Origin: JAGVIE01 sp964520905
GTDB lineage: Bacteria; Bacteroidota; Ignavibacteria; UBA10030; SZUA-254
Assembly (NCBI GenBank): GCA_964520905.1
Contig: CAZFQL010000005.1
Location: forward strand, 124,001-188,000
DNA: 64,000 bases
Direction of reading: 5' to 3'
How positions within the stretch are numbered: position 1 is the stretch's first letter; each line of letters starts with the position of its first letter. Under the pieces are notes generated by a model, which had not been told where the DNA came from, made no database searches, and saw only the letters and a list, made by a program, of their open reading frames with translations. The translations under genes were made by a program, and so were the position numbers. This document shows, one piece after another, positions 54,332-62,898 of the stretch.

Positions 54332-54659
54332 AAGCGAATATTCACCTTCAATATAAAAAGACAAGAAACTTTCCACCGATTGAAAATCAATTTAACCTAA
54401 GCTGGTTTTGCAAATAAAACCACTTTTGCTTATTTTGCATAATCATTAGCCCTTGTTGGCTCTGAATTGCATAAGAAAACGCACAGATATTGAATTTGTC
54501 GAGTGCGGATTCCAAACACACCATCATCATCACTATTGTTCTTTGGCGCGCTATTTAACACTCTCCTCGAAATACAAGTCGAAGATTGATATAAGCATGC
54601 CCAAATTTTAATCACTAACATCACAACGACATTTATTTTATTCACAATAGGAGTATACC
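54332..54659. other. Intergenic region with one hairpin, no gene
   Basis: 328 bases between the anti-sigma gene and the symporter operon. TGGTTTT/AAAACCA at 54403-54422, followed by a T-rich run, may terminate the sigma operon. The rest may hold the symporter promoter, but no strong -35/-10 is visible. Confidence 0.45.
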
Positions 54660-54935
54660 ATGTTGCATGAACCTGCCGTAGAGCTGGGAAAAGACCATTC
54701 GATTCCCCAAAAGACAAGATTGGGGATCATAATGTTTCTCGTATATCTAATTATTTATGCCGGTTTCGTATTTATCGGAACGATTTATCCGAAAGCATTA
54801 GGCGCTAAAGTTATTGGCGCACAGAACCTCGCTTTCATATATGGAATGGGATTGATCCTCCTCGCGGCAGTAATGGGCTTAGTATATAATTACTTCTGCA
54901 CAAAATTCGAGAACAAATGGAATAAGGGAGCGTAA
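54660..54935 (+). CDS. DUF485-type small subunit of a sodium/solute symporter
   Basis: 91 residues with two hydrophobic helices (IIMFLVYLIIYAGFVFIGTIY and FIYGMGLILLAAVMGLVYNYF). The layout matches DUF485/YjcH proteins, which precede ActP-type symporters. AGGAG lies before the ATG. The symporter starts one base after its stop, showing a two-component transport unit. Confidence 0.82.
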   Translation: MLHEPAVELGKDHSIPQKTRLGIIMFLVYLIIYAGFVFIGTIYPKALGAKVIGAQNLAFIYGMGLILLAAVMGLVYNYFCTKFENKWNKGA

Positions 54936-54936
54936 T

Positions 54937-56835
54937 ATGATTTATGAAATTTCACCAACTGCGATTACCATATTCCTTTTCTTTGTCTTAACTGTCTTAG
55001 GTCTTTCATTCTATTTTGCCAGGAAGACAAAATCGGCGAGCGGATATTATGCCGCAGGCGGACAAATTCACTGGGCAGTGAATGGGATTGCATTCGCAGG
55101 CGATTATTTATCGGCGGCGTCGTTTCTCGGTATTTGTGGAATGATCGCATTCTTCGGTTATGACGGTTTTCTTTATTCAATCGGATATTTAGCCGGTTGG
55201 GTTGTTGCGCTTTTTCTGGTGGCAGAGCCAATGAAGCGGCTCGGTAAATATACATTTGCCGATGCACTCGATTCAAAATTCGATTCGCGCGGGATTAAAT
55301 TAACTGCGGCAATCAGTACACTTGTAGTTTCAATTTTTTACTTGATTCCCCAAATGGTTGGGGCTGGCGCAATAGTTACAACACTCCTCGGTCTGCCGCA
55401 TTATGTCGGAGTGCTTATGGTCGGGTCGGTTGTTATCCTCATTGTTGCAACAGCAGGCATGACATCCACAACCTATGTACAGTTTATCAAAGGTGGATTG
55501 CTCATAGTCTTTTCATCCATTCTGGTATTTTTAGTTTTGTATAAAGGTTTAGACAAATCACCCTCCGACGATTATCATAAATTTATCACTCTTGATGCAA
55601 CAGTCACAGATGGGAAAGTAATGGCTGTAAGCGATGAAGAATATAAAATACTTGGTCAGTTCAATGATAAGGATCTCGTATTTGTAAAGTTAGAAAAAAA
55701 CGGTGTCTTTTCGTGGTGGAAAATAAGTTCAAAGGATAGTGGACCAATTTTGGAAGAAGCGCTTTCAGTAGTAACAATGAAAGACGGAACAAAATTGTAT
55801 AACGGTGAGCCGAAAGCTTCGAAGAAGTTTTATCAGGTCGGTCACATCAACAAAATATTGGTTGATGGAAAAGAGGTAGAGCGCACCGGACCGGTGGGTC
55901 CATTCGAATACATAAAAAATATCGAATCATCTGAGATAACTCGATTCACAAAGAAAGCTTTTGTTCACGATGGAGAGAAAATTACGCTCTATTATCAAAA
56001 CATTACTTCCGGCGAAGATATTATGAAACCGGGATTGTATTACAAACTCGATAAAGGTTCAAATTTCTGGTCACGGCTCGATTTTATTTCTTTGATGCTT
56101 GCTCTCTTTTTGGGGACTTCAGCTTTGCCGCATATTTTAATCAGATACTATACTGTACCAAGTCAGCGTGCAGCCCGCAAATCGACGATTGTTGCAATCG
56201 TTGTGATCGGTTTCTTTTATATCCTAACTCTATACATGGGAACCGGTGCGATGATTAATGGATGCCTCGATGTGGAGAACTCTAATATGGCTGCTCCGCT
56301 ACTTGCAAAAACATTCGGTATCACATTGTTTTCAATCATCTCTGCAATCGCTTTCGCAACGATTTTGGGTACTGTAAGCGGATTGATTGTTGCTGCATCA
56401 GGAGCGGTAGCACACGACCTGATGGATAAATATATGAAGATGAAGATGACTGAACATGGTAAAGTAACCGCAGGCAGATTCGCCGCTGTTGGCGTGGGCA
56501 TTATTGCAATCATCCTGGGAATAATATTCGAAAAGCAAAACGTGAATTTTCTCGTCGGGTTGGCATTCGCGATTGCCGCCTCAGCGAATTTACCCGCAAT
56601 TCTGATGCTGCTCTTCTGGAAGAAAACAACCTCGAAAGGAATTTCCTGGGGAATTGTTGTGGGTATGGTTGCATCGCTGGTGATAATTCTATTCTCACCC
56701 ACGCTTTATGAAATCTACGGTTTGCCTCCGGACCAAGCGTGGATTCCGCTTCAGAATCCCGGCATCATTTCGATACCCCTTGGATTTATTACATTAGTTA
56801 TTGTATCGTTGATGACAAAAAAGAAAACAGCATAA
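54937..56835 (+). CDS. ActP-like sodium/solute symporter
   Basis: 632 residues. SSS-family permease with SGYYAAGGQIHWAVNGIAFAGDYLSAASFLGI near the N-terminus and about 13 helices. It carries an extended loop of about 170 residues in the middle (residues 215-365), absent from standard ActP. ALPHILIRYYTVPSQRAARKS is typical of the acetate/monocarboxylate symporter subgroup. The likely substrate is acetate or another short carboxylate. It is coupled to the DUF485 subunit. Confidence 0.88.
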   Translation: MIYEISPTAITIFLFFVLTVLGLSFYFARKTKSASGYYAAGGQIHWAVNGIAFAGDYLSAASFLGICGMIAFFGYDGFLYSIGYLAGWVVALFLVAEPMKRLGKYTFADALDSKFDSRGIKLTAAISTLVVSIFYLIPQMVGAGAIVTTLLGLPHYVGVLMVGSVVILIVATAGMTSTTYVQFIKGGLLIVFSSILVFLVLYKGLDKSPSDDYHKFITLDATVTDGKVMAVSDEEYKILGQFNDKDLVFVKLEKNGVFSWWKISSKDSGPILEEALSVVTMKDGTKLYNGEPKASKKFYQVGHINKILVDGKEVERTGPVGPFEYIKNIESSEITRFTKKAFVHDGEKITLYYQNITSGEDIMKPGLYYKLDKGSNFWSRLDFISLMLALFLGTSALPHILIRYYTVPSQRAARKSTIVAIVVIGFFYILTLYMGTGAMINGCLDVENSNMAAPLLAKTFGITLFSIISAIAFATILGTVSGLIVAASGAVAHDLMDKYMKMKMTEHGKVTAGRFAAVGVGIIAIILGIIFEKQNVNFLVGLAFAIAASANLPAILMLLFWKKTTSKGISWGIVVGMVASLVIILFSPTLYEIYGLPPDQAWIPLQNPGIISIPLGFITLVIVSLMTKKKTA

Positions 56836-56889
56836 CTAATTGCATAAACGGAATATTCATTCAAACCGTAAAGAAGGATAATACTTAAT

Positions 56890-58191
56890 ATGAAAATGAA
56901 TCATACATTTTGGCTTATGTTTATACTTCTTCTGCCGTTCAGTTTGCAAGCGCAAGAAGAGAAAAAAGAATTTGGCATCAAGTTCTCAGGATTTGTTAAG
57001 AGTGATTTTTTTTACGACACCCGGCAAACGGCAAATATTCGTGAAGGACATTTCCTGCTTTACCCCGCGGGTGAAAATCTCGATGCCGATGGAAACGATA
57101 TCAATGCGAAACACAACTTTAACTTCTTATCTATTCAGACACGATTAACCGGAACTATCAGCGCGCCCGATGCATTTGGTGCAAACGTTTTGGGAGTGGT
57201 TGAGGCAGATTTTTTCGGAAATGAAAACACCAGCTTCTCCGACGTGAACGGATTTCGGTTGCGCCATGCTTATGCAAAGCTTTCGTGGACAAATACAGAG
57301 TTGATGTTTGGACAATATTGGCATCCGCTCTTTATTCCGGGATGTTTTTCGGATGTTATTTCATTTAACACCGGCGCTCCATTTCAACCATTCTCCCGCA
57401 ATCCGCAGATGAGGATAACTCAGAAACTCGATAACTTTAAACTCATTGGTGTTCTTTCAGCACAGCGCGATTTTACAAGTCCGGGTGGTTCTGCTTCACT
57501 TAGAAATTCCGGATTACCCGAAATACATGCGCAAGTTCAGTATGAGAATAAAAATGTTGAGACAAAGGAAGAATTTCTTGCCGGTTTAGGCGGCGGTTAC
57601 AAAGTTCTTCTGCCTCTCTTGAATACGAAAAAAGGGAATAAAGAATACATTACAGATGAAACGGTCGCAAGCATATCAGCAACAGGATTTCTGAAATTGA
57701 AGTTCCAGGATTTCACTTATAAAGTACAGGGGGTATACGGTGAAAATTTATATGATATGACGATGTTAGGTGGCTATGGTGTTCAAGAGGTTATAGATAC
57801 GAATAAAAATACAGTAACGTATTCACCCTTTAAAACATTTTCTATTTGGTCTGAAGTAATGACACAACTAGATGATCTCCAGTTTGGTCTATGGGGCGGA
57901 TACACACAAAATTTAGGTGCTAAAAATTCTATCGCTTATTATTCCAATAAAGTTGGCGGTTCCGATGTTACCGTTCGAGGAAATGATATTAAAAGTATTT
58001 GGAGAATATCTCCAAGGGTCATATTAACCTCGGGTAAATTTAATTTTGCTTTGGAAACAGAATACACAAGTGCGGCATACGCAGTAAAAAATAGCAGTGG
58101 TGATCTTTTGAGAGATGCAAAGGGAGTCATCCTAGAAACAAAGAATCTTTCAAATCTTAGGGTTTTACTTGCGGTAATATTAAAATTCTAA
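56890..58191 (+). CDS. Outer-membrane porin-like protein
   Basis: 433 residues with a signal peptide (FWLMFILLLPFSLQAQ). FGIKFSGFVKSDFFYDTRQTANIREGHFLLYP is the entry of the DcaP-like porin group. GFRLRHAYAKLSWTNTELMFGQYWHPLFIPG is a conserved pore-loop region. The C-terminus ends in a strand LRVLLAVILKF. It may let the symporter's substrate through the outer membrane, as it lies 54 bases after it. AAAGAAGGATAA precedes the ATG. Confidence 0.72.
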   Translation: MKMNHTFWLMFILLLPFSLQAQEEKKEFGIKFSGFVKSDFFYDTRQTANIREGHFLLYPAGENLDADGNDINAKHNFNFLSIQTRLTGTISAPDAFGANVLGVVEADFFGNENTSFSDVNGFRLRHAYAKLSWTNTELMFGQYWHPLFIPGCFSDVISFNTGAPFQPFSRNPQMRITQKLDNFKLIGVLSAQRDFTSPGGSASLRNSGLPEIHAQVQYENKNVETKEEFLAGLGGGYKVLLPLLNTKKGNKEYITDETVASISATGFLKLKFQDFTYKVQGVYGENLYDMTMLGGYGVQEVIDTNKNTVTYSPFKTFSIWSEVMTQLDDLQFGLWGGYTQNLGAKNSIAYYSNKVGGSDVTVRGNDIKSIWRISPRVILTSGKFNFALETEYTSAAYAVKNSSGDLLRDAKGVILETKNLSNLRVLLAVILKF

Positions 58192-58204
58192 ATTATTCAG
58201 CAAT

Positions 58205-58231
58205 ACCTCCGATGTCGTTGGTCTCGGAGGT
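58205..58231 (+). terminator. Hairpin between porin-like gene and phosphoesterase
   Basis: Eight-base stem ACCTCCGA/TCGGAGGT around an eleven-base loop, followed by a T-rich but interrupted run (CGATTATATTTTA). It is probably an attenuating terminator; the next ATG is only 19 bases after it. Confidence 0.6.
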
Positions 58232-58249
58232 CGATTATATTTTATACAA

Positions 58250-59029
58250 ATGAAAATCGGTATCATTAGCGACATACATGAAGATGTAGTTCAGTTATCG
58301 GAGGCGATTCGCCTTTTAGAACAGAACAATTGCGATGAATTGGTTTGCCTCGGCGATATAACCGGCTTCGATGTACTTTACTATCGTTATCTTTCCACGA
58401 GAAGTGCATCCCGTGCTCTTGCCATCATCCGTGAGAATTGTCGATATGTTGTAGCAGGAAATCATGACCTCTATGCAATACGAAAATTACCGAACTGCAA
58501 TGGGGCATTCACATTTCCTGCCAACTGGTACTCGCTCGATTACGATGAGAGAGAACGGTTGAGCAATAAAAAAGTTTGGCTGTTTGAGCAGCAGGAACTT
58601 CCTTCACTCTTGAATACAAACGAACGCGAGTATCTTCATTCGTTGCCCGATCATATTATCTTTGAGGTTGATCAGAAACGGATCCTTTTCTCGCATTCAC
58701 TTTATCCGGATTTATCCGGCACTTTGGTCTGGAGACCTCATAATGTCTGGGATTTTCGAAGGCATTTCCAATTTTTAAAGGAGCAAGGTTGTTTACTTGG
58801 ATTTTCAGGGCACCTCCATCCTAACGGTATCGGGAAAGCGACTCAAAACAATTATTCTTTTTTATCGTTTGGAACTTTTAAAATTGAGAATGATTTTGTA
58901 CAATACATTTGTCCGTGTACGGCAAACAGTTCAAGCAAGAATGGTTTCCTGATTTATGACACTATTCAATCAACCCTGAATGTTGTGCCGCTAAAATCGA
59001 AAAAATATAAAATCGGTTTATTTAAATGA
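58250..59029 (+). CDS. Calcineurin-like metallophosphoesterase
   Basis: 259 residues. Metal-ligand motifs appear in order: DIHED near residue 8, GDITG, GNHDLY, FSHSLY and GHLHPNG. A compact phosphoesterase of the YfcE/MPE class, acting on a phosphodiester or nucleotide; the substrate is unknown. It overlaps the following sensor-nucleotidyltransferase gene by four bases, so both proteins are probably made together. Confidence 0.85.
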   Translation: MKIGIISDIHEDVVQLSEAIRLLEQNNCDELVCLGDITGFDVLYYRYLSTRSASRALAIIRENCRYVVAGNHDLYAIRKLPNCNGAFTFPANWYSLDYDERERLSNKKVWLFEQQELPSLLNTNEREYLHSLPDHIIFEVDQKRILFSHSLYPDLSGTLVWRPHNVWDFRRHFQFLKEQGCLLGFSGHLHPNGIGKATQNNYSFLSFGTFKIENDFVQYICPCTANSSSKNGFLIYDTIQSTLNVVPLKSKKYKIGLFK

Positions 59030-61941
59030 AACGCGCTGCCATAAAAATCAACCGGAAGCATTTTTTCTTCAACATAGTTCTGCCCACAATTCTAACCATA
59101 GGGTTATTCATACTTCTCATCTTTGTTTTTATCGTTCCGTATTTCGAGCAAAATATGCTCGATGGTAAAAAAGAAATGATCCGCCAGCTTGTGGTTACAG
59201 CAATCAGCATTGCAACCAAGTATGAACAGGAAGTTGCCGCGGGAAATATTTCTATCGAAGAAGCGAAAGAAAAATCTCTCGTTCGTATCAATCATCTGCG
59301 GTATGGAGTTGATAATAAAGATTATTTTTGGATCACGGATTTACATCCCACGATGATCATGCATCCGTACCGGAGTGATCTTAATGGAACCGATCTGTCC
59401 GATTTTACCGACCCGAACGGTAAAAAATTATTCTTAGAGATTGTAAGTGTAGTTAAGCAAGATGGCGAAGGATATGTCAACTACATGTGGCAATGGATGG
59501 ATGACCCGACACGTATCGTTCCCAAAATATCGTATGTAAAAGAATTCAAACCCTGGGGATGGATTGTTGGAACTGGGATTTACATCGAAGATGTTAAGAT
59601 AGAAATATTAGCTATCGAAAAGCGTTTGATCGGCGTTTCGCTTGGAATATCTGCGCTTATGGCGTTGCTGTTAACATTCATCGTTCGCCAAAATCTTCGT
59701 GTCGAAATTAAACGTTCAGAAGTCGAGCGAGAACTGCATGAATCGCGAGAGAAATATAAGGTGCTGGTGGAAGCAGCAAATGAAGGCACCGGAATGATTA
59801 TGGAGGGGAGATGGATCTATTCAAATAAAAAACTTCAGGAGATGATTGATTGTTCTCCGAACAATATGATCAGTGATGATCTGGATGAAATCATCCATCC
59901 GAACAGAACCGATGATCTGGTGAAGCTTAGAGAATTCCAAAAGGGTGAATCTTCATTTATGCAGATTGAAACTCAAGTGGTCACCAAATCTCAAGCTGTT
60001 GCCACAGTGCTTCTCTCTATTTCAAAAATTACGCTCTACGACAAAAAAGGTCTCATTGTTATCGTTAAGGATCTCACGGTCGATAATGAAGATGAGATCA
60101 ATCAGGCGGAACGCGGAAAAGAATTATTGCGTCTGTCTGAATTGCTCTCCATCGGGTTCATCCGGTTTTTACCGGGAAGAAAAGGGAGGATTCTTGAAGC
60201 AAATAACGCTGCGGTGCAAATGCTCGGTGCAGCTTCAGAAGAAGACGTTTTGAAACTAAATTTTAGCGATCTTTTTGAAGATGGAGAAGAGAAAGAACGG
60301 TTTTTCAAGACGATCGAAGATCGAGGTATTGTTAAGGAATATCCTCTACAGATTCAAACCAGTACGATAAGCCAGCGAATCTTATCGGTTTCTGCAACGA
60401 TTGTGAAAGATGAACTTGGAGTTCCAAAATACACTGAGGGAATTATTGAAGACATCACCGAACATAGAAATCGTGATAGAATCCAGAATGAGCTTCTGAT
60501 CGAGATGCAGACGGCATCAATGTTTATGAATCAAAAAGTAACGAACGTTTTGAAAAAAATTGTATCGTGTGAAATGAATCATTCAATCATGGAAGCCGCA
60601 GCATTGATGACAAGTAATAAGTCGAGCGTAATTATGCTTCGCTCACATGGAGATGAATTCGTCGGAATTCTCACCGATCACGATATCCGTGAACGCGTTG
60701 TTGCAGGCGGCTTAGATCCCGGGCGTCCCGTTTACGAAATTATGAGTTCACCCATTCACTACATTGATGAAACTGCCACCCTTTCAGACGCAGTCATCAA
60801 AATGAAGCATACGAAAGTCAGCCATTTAGTCGTCAAAAACGCCAAAGAGCAAATAACAGGATTCTTAAGCAGAAATACAATTGAAGACCTTCGCCAGTTA
60901 GATCATGAGGCATTCGTTAATAACATTCATACGGCGGTTAACATCGATGAACTCAACAATCATTTTCAACGGATGATGCTCTTGGTTAACGCGCTGGTGG
61001 AGGGTGGCGCGCGTACAACAAGCATAACAAAATTAATTACCGCAGTTGCAGATGCAATTACGGAAAAGCTCGCCGACATGGTCATCGCCGAATTAGGCAA
61101 GCCACCCGTTCCGTTTGCATTCGTTGCGTTAGGGAGTGAAGGGAGATCGGAACAAACGCTTTTGACCGATCAGGATAATGCATTGATTTATAGCGATAAC
61201 ATTGATATCGATAGTAACATTGTTGAAAACTATTTCCACCGTTTCGGGGAAAGGATGAACTCGCTCCTTGATAAAGTGGGATACTCGTTGTGCAAGGGTG
61301 ATGTTATGGCGCAAAATTCGCGATGGAACCAACCTCTATCTACCTGGAAAAAATACTTCACCGAATGGATAGTAACTCCAGAACCCAAGAACCTGCTTGA
61401 TCTGAGCATCTTCTTTGATCTACGACTTGTGTATGGCGATAAGAGTATTGTTGATGATTTGAATATTCATATCAATCAAGTACTATCGCAACACCCATCA
61501 TTCTTCGGTTCGTTAGCGCGCGTCTGCATGAATTATAAAATACCGCTTGGGATATTCGGGAAGATTCACACGGAATCTTCGGAAGATCATGGAAAGAGTG
61601 TGAATGTTAAAAATGCCGCAAGGGTGATCGTCAATCTCGTCAGACTCTATACCATGCACAAACAAATCGCGGAAACGAACACCATTCGGAGAATGGATTG
61701 TTTGTATGAGAAAAATATTCTCAGCCGTTCATTTTATCGCGACTTAAAATATGCTTTCGATTTTCTTATGGTGATTCAGTTCAGTAGCCAATCGCGGGCA
61801 TTCAATACCGGTAAAAAAATGGATCATCATGTCGATCTCTCCGATTTAACGAGTATTGAAGTAAAGACACTTAAATCGATTTTTTCCCAGATCGCCGTTT
61901 TTCAGTCGAAGTTAAAACACGATTTTGGAATTAGCGAGTAA
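59026..61941 (+). CDS. Cache-PAS-PAS-CBS-DUF294 sensory nucleotidyltransferase fusion
   Basis: 971 residues. A membrane helix (about 14-38) leads to an extracytoplasmic single-Cache domain (about 40-200; RYGVDNKDYFWITDLHPTMIMHP, WGWIVGTGIYIEDV). A second helix (about 200-222) follows. Two PAS domains lie at about 235-355 and 370-490. A CBS pair is at about 515-640 (GILTDHDIRERVVAGG). A DUF294 nucleotidyltransferase domain contains GSEGRSEQTLLTDQDNAL near residue 710. A DUF294_C domain follows. CBS-DUF294 proteins are known neighbours of ActP-type symporters; adding its own Cache/PAS sensor on the same chain is unusual. It overlaps the phosphoesterase by four bases. Confidence 0.85.
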   Translation: MKRAAIKINRKHFFFNIVLPTILTIGLFILLIFVFIVPYFEQNMLDGKKEMIRQLVVTAISIATKYEQEVAAGNISIEEAKEKSLVRINHLRYGVDNKDYFWITDLHPTMIMHPYRSDLNGTDLSDFTDPNGKKLFLEIVSVVKQDGEGYVNYMWQWMDDPTRIVPKISYVKEFKPWGWIVGTGIYIEDVKIEILAIEKRLIGVSLGISALMALLLTFIVRQNLRVEIKRSEVERELHESREKYKVLVEAANEGTGMIMEGRWIYSNKKLQEMIDCSPNNMISDDLDEIIHPNRTDDLVKLREFQKGESSFMQIETQVVTKSQAVATVLLSISKITLYDKKGLIVIVKDLTVDNEDEINQAERGKELLRLSELLSIGFIRFLPGRKGRILEANNAAVQMLGAASEEDVLKLNFSDLFEDGEEKERFFKTIEDRGIVKEYPLQIQTSTISQRILSVSATIVKDELGVPKYTEGIIEDITEHRNRDRIQNELLIEMQTASMFMNQKVTNVLKKIVSCEMNHSIMEAAALMTSNKSSVIMLRSHGDEFVGILTDHDIRERVVAGGLDPGRPVYEIMSSPIHYIDETATLSDAVIKMKHTKVSHLVVKNAKEQITGFLSRNTIEDLRQLDHEAFVNNIHTAVNIDELNNHFQRMMLLVNALVEGGARTTSITKLITAVADAITEKLADMVIAELGKPPVPFAFVALGSEGRSEQTLLTDQDNALIYSDNIDIDSNIVENYFHRFGERMNSLLDKVGYSLCKGDVMAQNSRWNQPLSTWKKYFTEWIVTPEPKNLLDLSIFFDLRLVYGDKSIVDDLNIHINQVLSQHPSFFGSLARVCMNYKIPLGIFGKIHTESSEDHGKSVNVKNAARVIVNLVRLYTMHKQIAETNTIRRMDCLYEKNILSRSFYRDLKYAFDFLMVIQFSSQSRAFNTGKKMDHHVDLSDLTSIEVKTLKSIFSQIAVFQSKLKHDFGISE

Positions 61942-61964
61942 CCTTACCCTGAACCTGCATGGCA

Positions 61965-62074
61965 GTAATCGCTCAAGAGAACTAATCCGCAGAGCAGAGT
62001 TCCTCGGATACGAAGGAATTATTTGCGGTGGCTCGGCTATTTACGCTGCGCTTTCACAGGTGCTGGGTAAGTGA
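61965..62074 (+). pseudogene. Possible gene fragment resembling the C-terminus of cysteine/cystathionine synthase
   Basis: An uninterrupted frame with no start codon, reading RRAEFLGYEGIICGGSAIYAAL near the stop at 62072. The pattern (E-G-I-x-x-G-G-S-A) resembles the C-terminal loop of beta-family PLP synthases. It is too short to be functional. Confidence 0.3.
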
Positions 62075-62103
62075 AAGTATTCTGTGTACAATATCAATAT
62101 GAC

Positions 62104-62140
62104 AGAGGCGGTTGTGACAAACCGCCTCTTTCTTTTCTTA
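62104..62140 (+). terminator. Rho-independent terminator
   Basis: Ten-base stem AGAGGCGGTT/AACCGCCTCT around a six-base loop, followed by TTCTTTTCTT. It terminates the sensor gene or the fragment just before it. Confidence 0.85.
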
Positions 62141-62186
62141 GGCAATTTATTGTTACAATAAATTGTGGATTGTTGTTCCCGGACTG

Positions 62187-62297
62187 TTAAAATCCCAGTA
62201 CAAATTTAATGATGATTAACAAAGCAATTAACCCTACAACAAAGCCAACTATTCCCCAAGCTACTTGTTTACCGGATTGAATTTTTTCTTCTGACAT
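62187..62297 (-). CDS. 36-residue single-helix membrane protein
   Basis: A short frame: MSEEKIQSGKQVAWGI, then a hydrophobic helix (VGFVVGLIALLIIIKFVLGF) and the stop. GAGGAATATT precedes the ATG at 62297, a proper Shine-Dalgarno. The charge pattern (charged N-terminus in, hydrophobic C-tail) suits a C-tail-like membrane peptide. It resembles short unannotated membrane proteins near regulators. Function unknown. Confidence 0.6.
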   Translation of the reverse strand: MSEEKIQSGKQVAWGIVGFVVGLIALLIIIKFVLGF

Positions 62298-62392
62298 AAT
62301 ATTCCTCATTTAAATAAAATAGTTATATCGATCCGAAAGCGATCTGATCGAACGATAATTGTGTATTAATTAAGAAGAGTATTAGTAGTAAG

Positions 62393-62755
62393 TTACAGGT
62401 CGGAAGAAGTTTGCAATGTATAAAGAAGGTGTTTCTGGTATACGGGTGTTTTTTCAGAGGGAAAATCTGTGAGTAACAAGGAAATATGCGATTCACAAAC
62501 CGGACTTACAGTTATTCGATTAGGAGAGGAGATTTTTACGACCGGATCCTGATCGCTTTGTTTAGTCTTTATCCAATTCGGATTGAATGTGAATATATTC
62601 GACTGGGTGATCTGTGCTTCAGTGGGTGACTTTGGAATCGGATTATTACCGGTTTGAATTGTCGTTTCCAACACGAGGATGGAAAGGAGTACCAGCAAAA
62701 GAATACTAAGCGAAGATTGCAGTTTACTGAACTTATTTAGAATGCCATTTTTCAT
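62393..62755 (-). CDS. Hypothetical protein with one N-terminal helix
   Basis: About 120 residues. An N-terminal helix (SILLLVLLSILVLETTI) is followed by a Ser/Pro/Gln/Thr-rich stretch with no recognised domain. An earlier in-frame ATG at 62833 gives 26 more residues. No Shine-Dalgarno supports either start, and low complexity leaves open that it is not coding. Confidence 0.35.
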   Translation of the reverse strand: MKNGILNKFSKLQSSLSILLLVLLSILVLETTIQTGNNPIPKSPTEAQITQSNIFTFNPNWIKTKQSDQDPVVKISSPNRITVSPVCESHISLLLTDFPSEKTPVYQKHLLYTLQTSSDL

Positions 62756-62898
62756 TTCTATACACAATTTACAATATTGCAATGCGATTTGCAAAAATAG
62801 GAGACGGGAGCTTACCGCACGCTTCTTTCCCAAATGCAGTGATTTTGAAAATAGCGCCCACTTTCAGTTGGTATGTTAATTTTGTAAATTAAAACAGA

